Shown here: in pieces, positions 61,261 through 64,000 of the stretch
How the letters are laid out: every line of letters begins with the position of its first letter
How positions within the stretch are numbered: the stretch's first letter is position 1
Assembly: GCA_021397835.1 (NCBI GenBank)
Contig: JAJFZO010000659.1
Span: 1,612,501 to 1,676,500 of the forward strand
Direction: 5' to 3'
DNA: 64,000 nucleotides
From: Moringa oleifera
Lineage: Eukaryota; Streptophyta; Magnoliopsida; Brassicales; Moringaceae
The notes under the pieces: model-generated
The model's database searches: none
The model's input: only the letters and a program-made list of their open reading frames with translations
Told to the model about the DNA's origin: nothing
Translations under genes and position numbers: made by a program

Positions 61261-61893
61261 TAGTGCTCTTTAATTTTGATTTTTTTAATAACTAGGTAAA
61301 TAAAATTTTCAATTAGAAAAATTTCAATTCAAATTTCGTTGTTAAATTGTTTGGAATTTCAAAATATTTAATTTTCAAAATTTTTCAATGCGTTTTCATT
61401 CAATCAAAACAAATTTTTTTGGAACATTTTAAAAATTCATGATTTGTTTGAAGATAAATAAATGTGTTATCTCAAACATGAAATTATTTGTCTTACATTC
61501 ATCAAACTATTCATGCTAACTTGACATAGTGAATATATACATGACTTTAATTTTGAGTAAATTTTACAGGGAGTTGTTGAGATAAATATGTTGACCCAAA
61601 ATAAAAAGCGTTTACATTAGTTCGAATTAGTAAAAGACTATTGTACAGAAGACATTATAGATTTTCATACATAAATTATTGCAGAGTAAAAAATTTGCAT
61701 TGAAAATCCAAAATATATCACGCTCGCTTAAATAGTAAAAGAATTAAGAAATTTTTATTTTCAATCAGACCAAACTACTCACTAGGAGAAAACATGAGTA
61801 TTTTGATTAAAAGAATCAGATAATGGAACTAGAAATGAAAAATAAAATATTTATCTTCAAATAATTTCTTATTCAATTTATCAAGCTTTCATA
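61261..61893. repeat. Long-unit-specific segment of U5
   Basis: The roughly 640-bp spacer segment that U2-U4 lack; homologous to 53261-53902. Confidence 0.85.
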
Positions 61894-62333
61894 TTTTGAA
61901 GAAAGAATATTTCATTAAGATAAATTAAAAAAAATGAAAGGAAGAGAATTAATTATGGATTATTAAATGATAATTCATACTAGCCATGTATATTGTAAAA
62001 ATAAAATTTTTTTCTTTAAATAATCAAATAAATATTTTGTCAACAAAGTTGGAGGTGAAAATAGTTATTTAATATTATTCAAATATCAAAATAGGAACAT
62101 TTCAAAAATTTCAATTGAAAAGATAATGCAACTAATCCTTCTTCTATTATGAAGGGATTAGCTTGTTACATTAGAAACCTTAATCCCATCAGTTGTCTCA
62201 CTTATAGAAAAACAGTAATTTGTTGGCTATGAATATTTTCCCTTCCTATCTTTCTATAGACCATATCATTTCTGCACATAAACAAATACATACATCTTTC
62301 TTTCTTTGACACTTTGCTTTAAAATGGGAACCA

Positions 62334-62800
62334 AAAAAGATTGTCTTCCTGATTGGGTTCGTCATGAAATCGTAACATCAACTATTTCATTAAGATCTCA
62401 AAGTCGACCTTATGCTTGTTCAAATCCTACTCGTTATAGGCCTACCCTAGTTAGTTCTTGTCAATAAAGACGAAGCATTGTGCGGCTTCAATCTAGTGAT
62501 CACCAATCACAATGTCAGTCTCTAAAAGACAAATTCCCTGTCAAGAATTAGGTCATCCATCAAGTCAAGATTTTGAAAAAGGAGGAGACATTGAGCCTCA
62601 TTGCGGAGAAAAGACATAATCACAACCGCGATAAGAGGAATCAAAAGTTTAACAACCAAAGGATTTCAAGGCAATGTAGACTAAATAAGGGATTCTGCAT
62701 GGCGGATAAATACTATGCAGGAACGAGTTTTTGGAGGTCTCCGGATCCGAGTTTACTTCCAATCCCTCACTTTTTAGGAAGAACGGTTAGAGCCTCATGA
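62334..62800 (+). pseudogene. U6 copy of the PNRC-like small gene (broken)
   Basis: The ATG at 62334 opens MGTKKDCLPDWVRHE. It runs 47 codons to a stop (SSCQ*), and a second stop replaces the Trp of KNWVI (TAG). The C-terminal part is open again from about 62573 and ends MADKYYAGTSFWRSPDPSLL, PIPHFLGRTVRAS. The promoter is also damaged: the TATA position reads TATGAATA (62228-62235). Confidence 0.88.
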
Positions 62801-63737
62801 TGATTAGCCCGTTAGTGGCATGAAGGAGTAAGACCAAAAGGTATGAAGCTTTAATTGTCCGCTGCATTTCTTTTTAAACACGAAGCGATTCTCAATTCAA
62901 GCATTACTTTTACGAATGAATCTTCCCTCGGAAGTAACAAAAGCAAAAGCAACTAGCCATTGTTTTTATAAGTTCACTTAACATTGAATGAGTAAAATTG
63001 TTAGGGGTGTGGTGTATATCGTTTCAAAACGTTTGTAACTTTTAATGGAATAAGATGTCATGAATTTGATTTTTCTTGAATTATAATTAAAATATCATTT
63101 CAAAACATAAAAATTTTGCAATTAAATTCTAATTTTAATCTTATACGTAAATTCACATTTTGTTTTCAAGAGAGAAATAATTACACGAAAAGAATAATCA
63201 ATTGTTGGATGTTATTACCCTTTTGTCAATAATATTGAAAATCGAATTACATATTAAAACGATGAATTTTGTTAAAAGTAATTAGATGCATTTATAAGAA
63301 AACAAAAGAAAATGGAAACATGACAATTTGAATAGGTAATAGGTTTCTTAAAGAATTTAAAATAATATCATGAATAATTTAAGAATTTGAAATTCAAAAA
63401 ATGAAGAATTATAGCACTAATATCTTAAAAGAAATTGCCCATGCCAACATTATATTATTTAGGGCAACTTCTCCCTCTCAACAAATTCTAACTTTTAAAT
63501 TGATTTTTAAATGAACTATGATTTAGTGATTGTGTTCATATTTGACCTTAGTTCAAAGTGATTGTGAAAAATCTACATCTTTTTTTTTATTACTAAAATA
63601 CGTCAAAGACTGACTCAAATAAATTTTATATGCCATACCAAGATCAGTTTTCAAAAATGAATAATATTTTATTTTTGATATATTTTTATCAAATATTCAA
63701 ATCTCTGAGAGTATTTGGGGTTTGAAAAAATAATTTT

Positions 63738-64000
63738 TAGTGCTCTTTAATTTTGATTTTTTTAATAACTAGTTAAATAAAATTTTCAATTAAAAAAATT
63801 TAATTCAAATTTCATTGTGAAATTTATTGGAATTTGAAAATATTTAATTTTTAAAATTTTTCAATGTGTTTTAATTCAATCCAAATTGATATTTGTTTTG
63901 GAACATTTTAAAAATTCATGATTTGTTTGAAGATAAATAAATGTGTTATCTCAAACATGAAATTATTTGTCATACATTCATCAAACTATTCGCGCCAACT
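63738..64000. repeat. Long-unit-specific segment of U6, cut by the window end
   Basis: Starts TAGTGCTCTTTAATTTTGAT as in U5 and continues to the edge of the window, showing that the array goes on. Confidence 0.85.

Larger units (their letters stand above)
51545..64000 (+). repeat. Head-to-tail tandem array of gene-bearing units (about 2.48 kb and 1.84 kb types)
   Basis: Six units, named U1-U6 here, are placed by the start-codon position of the small gene: 51855 (U1), 54327 (U2), 56156 (U3), 58001 (U4), 59847 (U5), 62334 (U6). Spacings are 2472, 1829, 1845, 1846 and 2487 bp. U1 and U5 spacings, and U6 as far as seen, include an extra segment of about 640 bp missing from U2-U4. Homology covers the whole unit, including the far upstream region, TATA, gene, 3' region and spacer. 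The array begins near 51545 and runs out of the window. Confidence 0.95.

Noticed and set aside
54327..62800. CRISPR-like or phage-like interpretation of the regular array
   Set aside because: Units are kilobase-sized gene-bearing tandem duplications in plant DNA, without short spacers.

Overview
This window is nuclear DNA from a flowering plant, almost certainly a eudicot. It is very AT-rich, has intron-bearing genes with GT..AG junctions, and is dominated by decayed plant transposons (Ty1-copia, Tat/Ogre-like Ty3-gypsy, LINE, hAT-like and CACTA-like elements). The species cannot be named. No CRISPR array, rRNA or convincing tRNA gene was seen.

Layout. 1-3616: 3' part of a dead Ty1-copia element with its 3' LTR. 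3645-13000: AT-rich repeats, small inverted-repeat elements and a dead LINE (minus strand). 13.1-24.2 kb: the conventional gene island, with two convergent genes. The first is a GAMYB-type R2R3-MYB factor (CDS 16510-19808, 3 coding exons, 512 aa) carrying a recognisable miR159 target site. The second is a USP-domain/receptor-like kinase-type gene (complement 24012-20624, 9 exons, 610 aa) whose kinase domain has lost the glycine loop, HRD and DFG residues, so it is probably a pseudokinase. 24.2-37.3 kb: intergenic repeats, including a CACTA-like element with matching 3-bp target duplications that carries a GC-rich minisatellite and appears to sit inside a relative, and a textbook hAT-type MITE with an 8-bp target duplication. 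37.3-48.0 kb: a decayed Tat/Ogre-like retrotransposon (2.5-kb LTR, primer binding site, ORF1-like pseudogene) mixed with gag and protease fragments in opposite orientations. 48.0-51.5 kb: AT-rich, with a possible further CACTA-like terminus.

51.5-64.0 kb is the most unusual part: a head-to-tail array of at least six units (two of about 2.48 kb, three of about 1.84 kb, one cut by the window edge). Each unit has a TATA-like region, a leader and a small gene. The gene encodes a basic 158-aa protein with an MGTE start, a central QVKILKRxE segment and a C-terminal YAGxxF..SPxPxxLPxPxFL motif. This architecture resembles plant PNRC-like (SPxPxxLPxPxF, decapping-factor-binding type) proteins. Three copies are intact and three are broken. 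Sequence variants alternate (U2 resembles U4, U3 resembles U5), so the array grew by duplication of a two-unit block.

The two single-copy genes are unrelated in function as far as can be seen; they simply converge tail to tail. The tandem array is probably an independent amplification in the repeat-rich flank. All exon structures and family assignments come from reading the sequence and from remembered family motifs; no database search was run.
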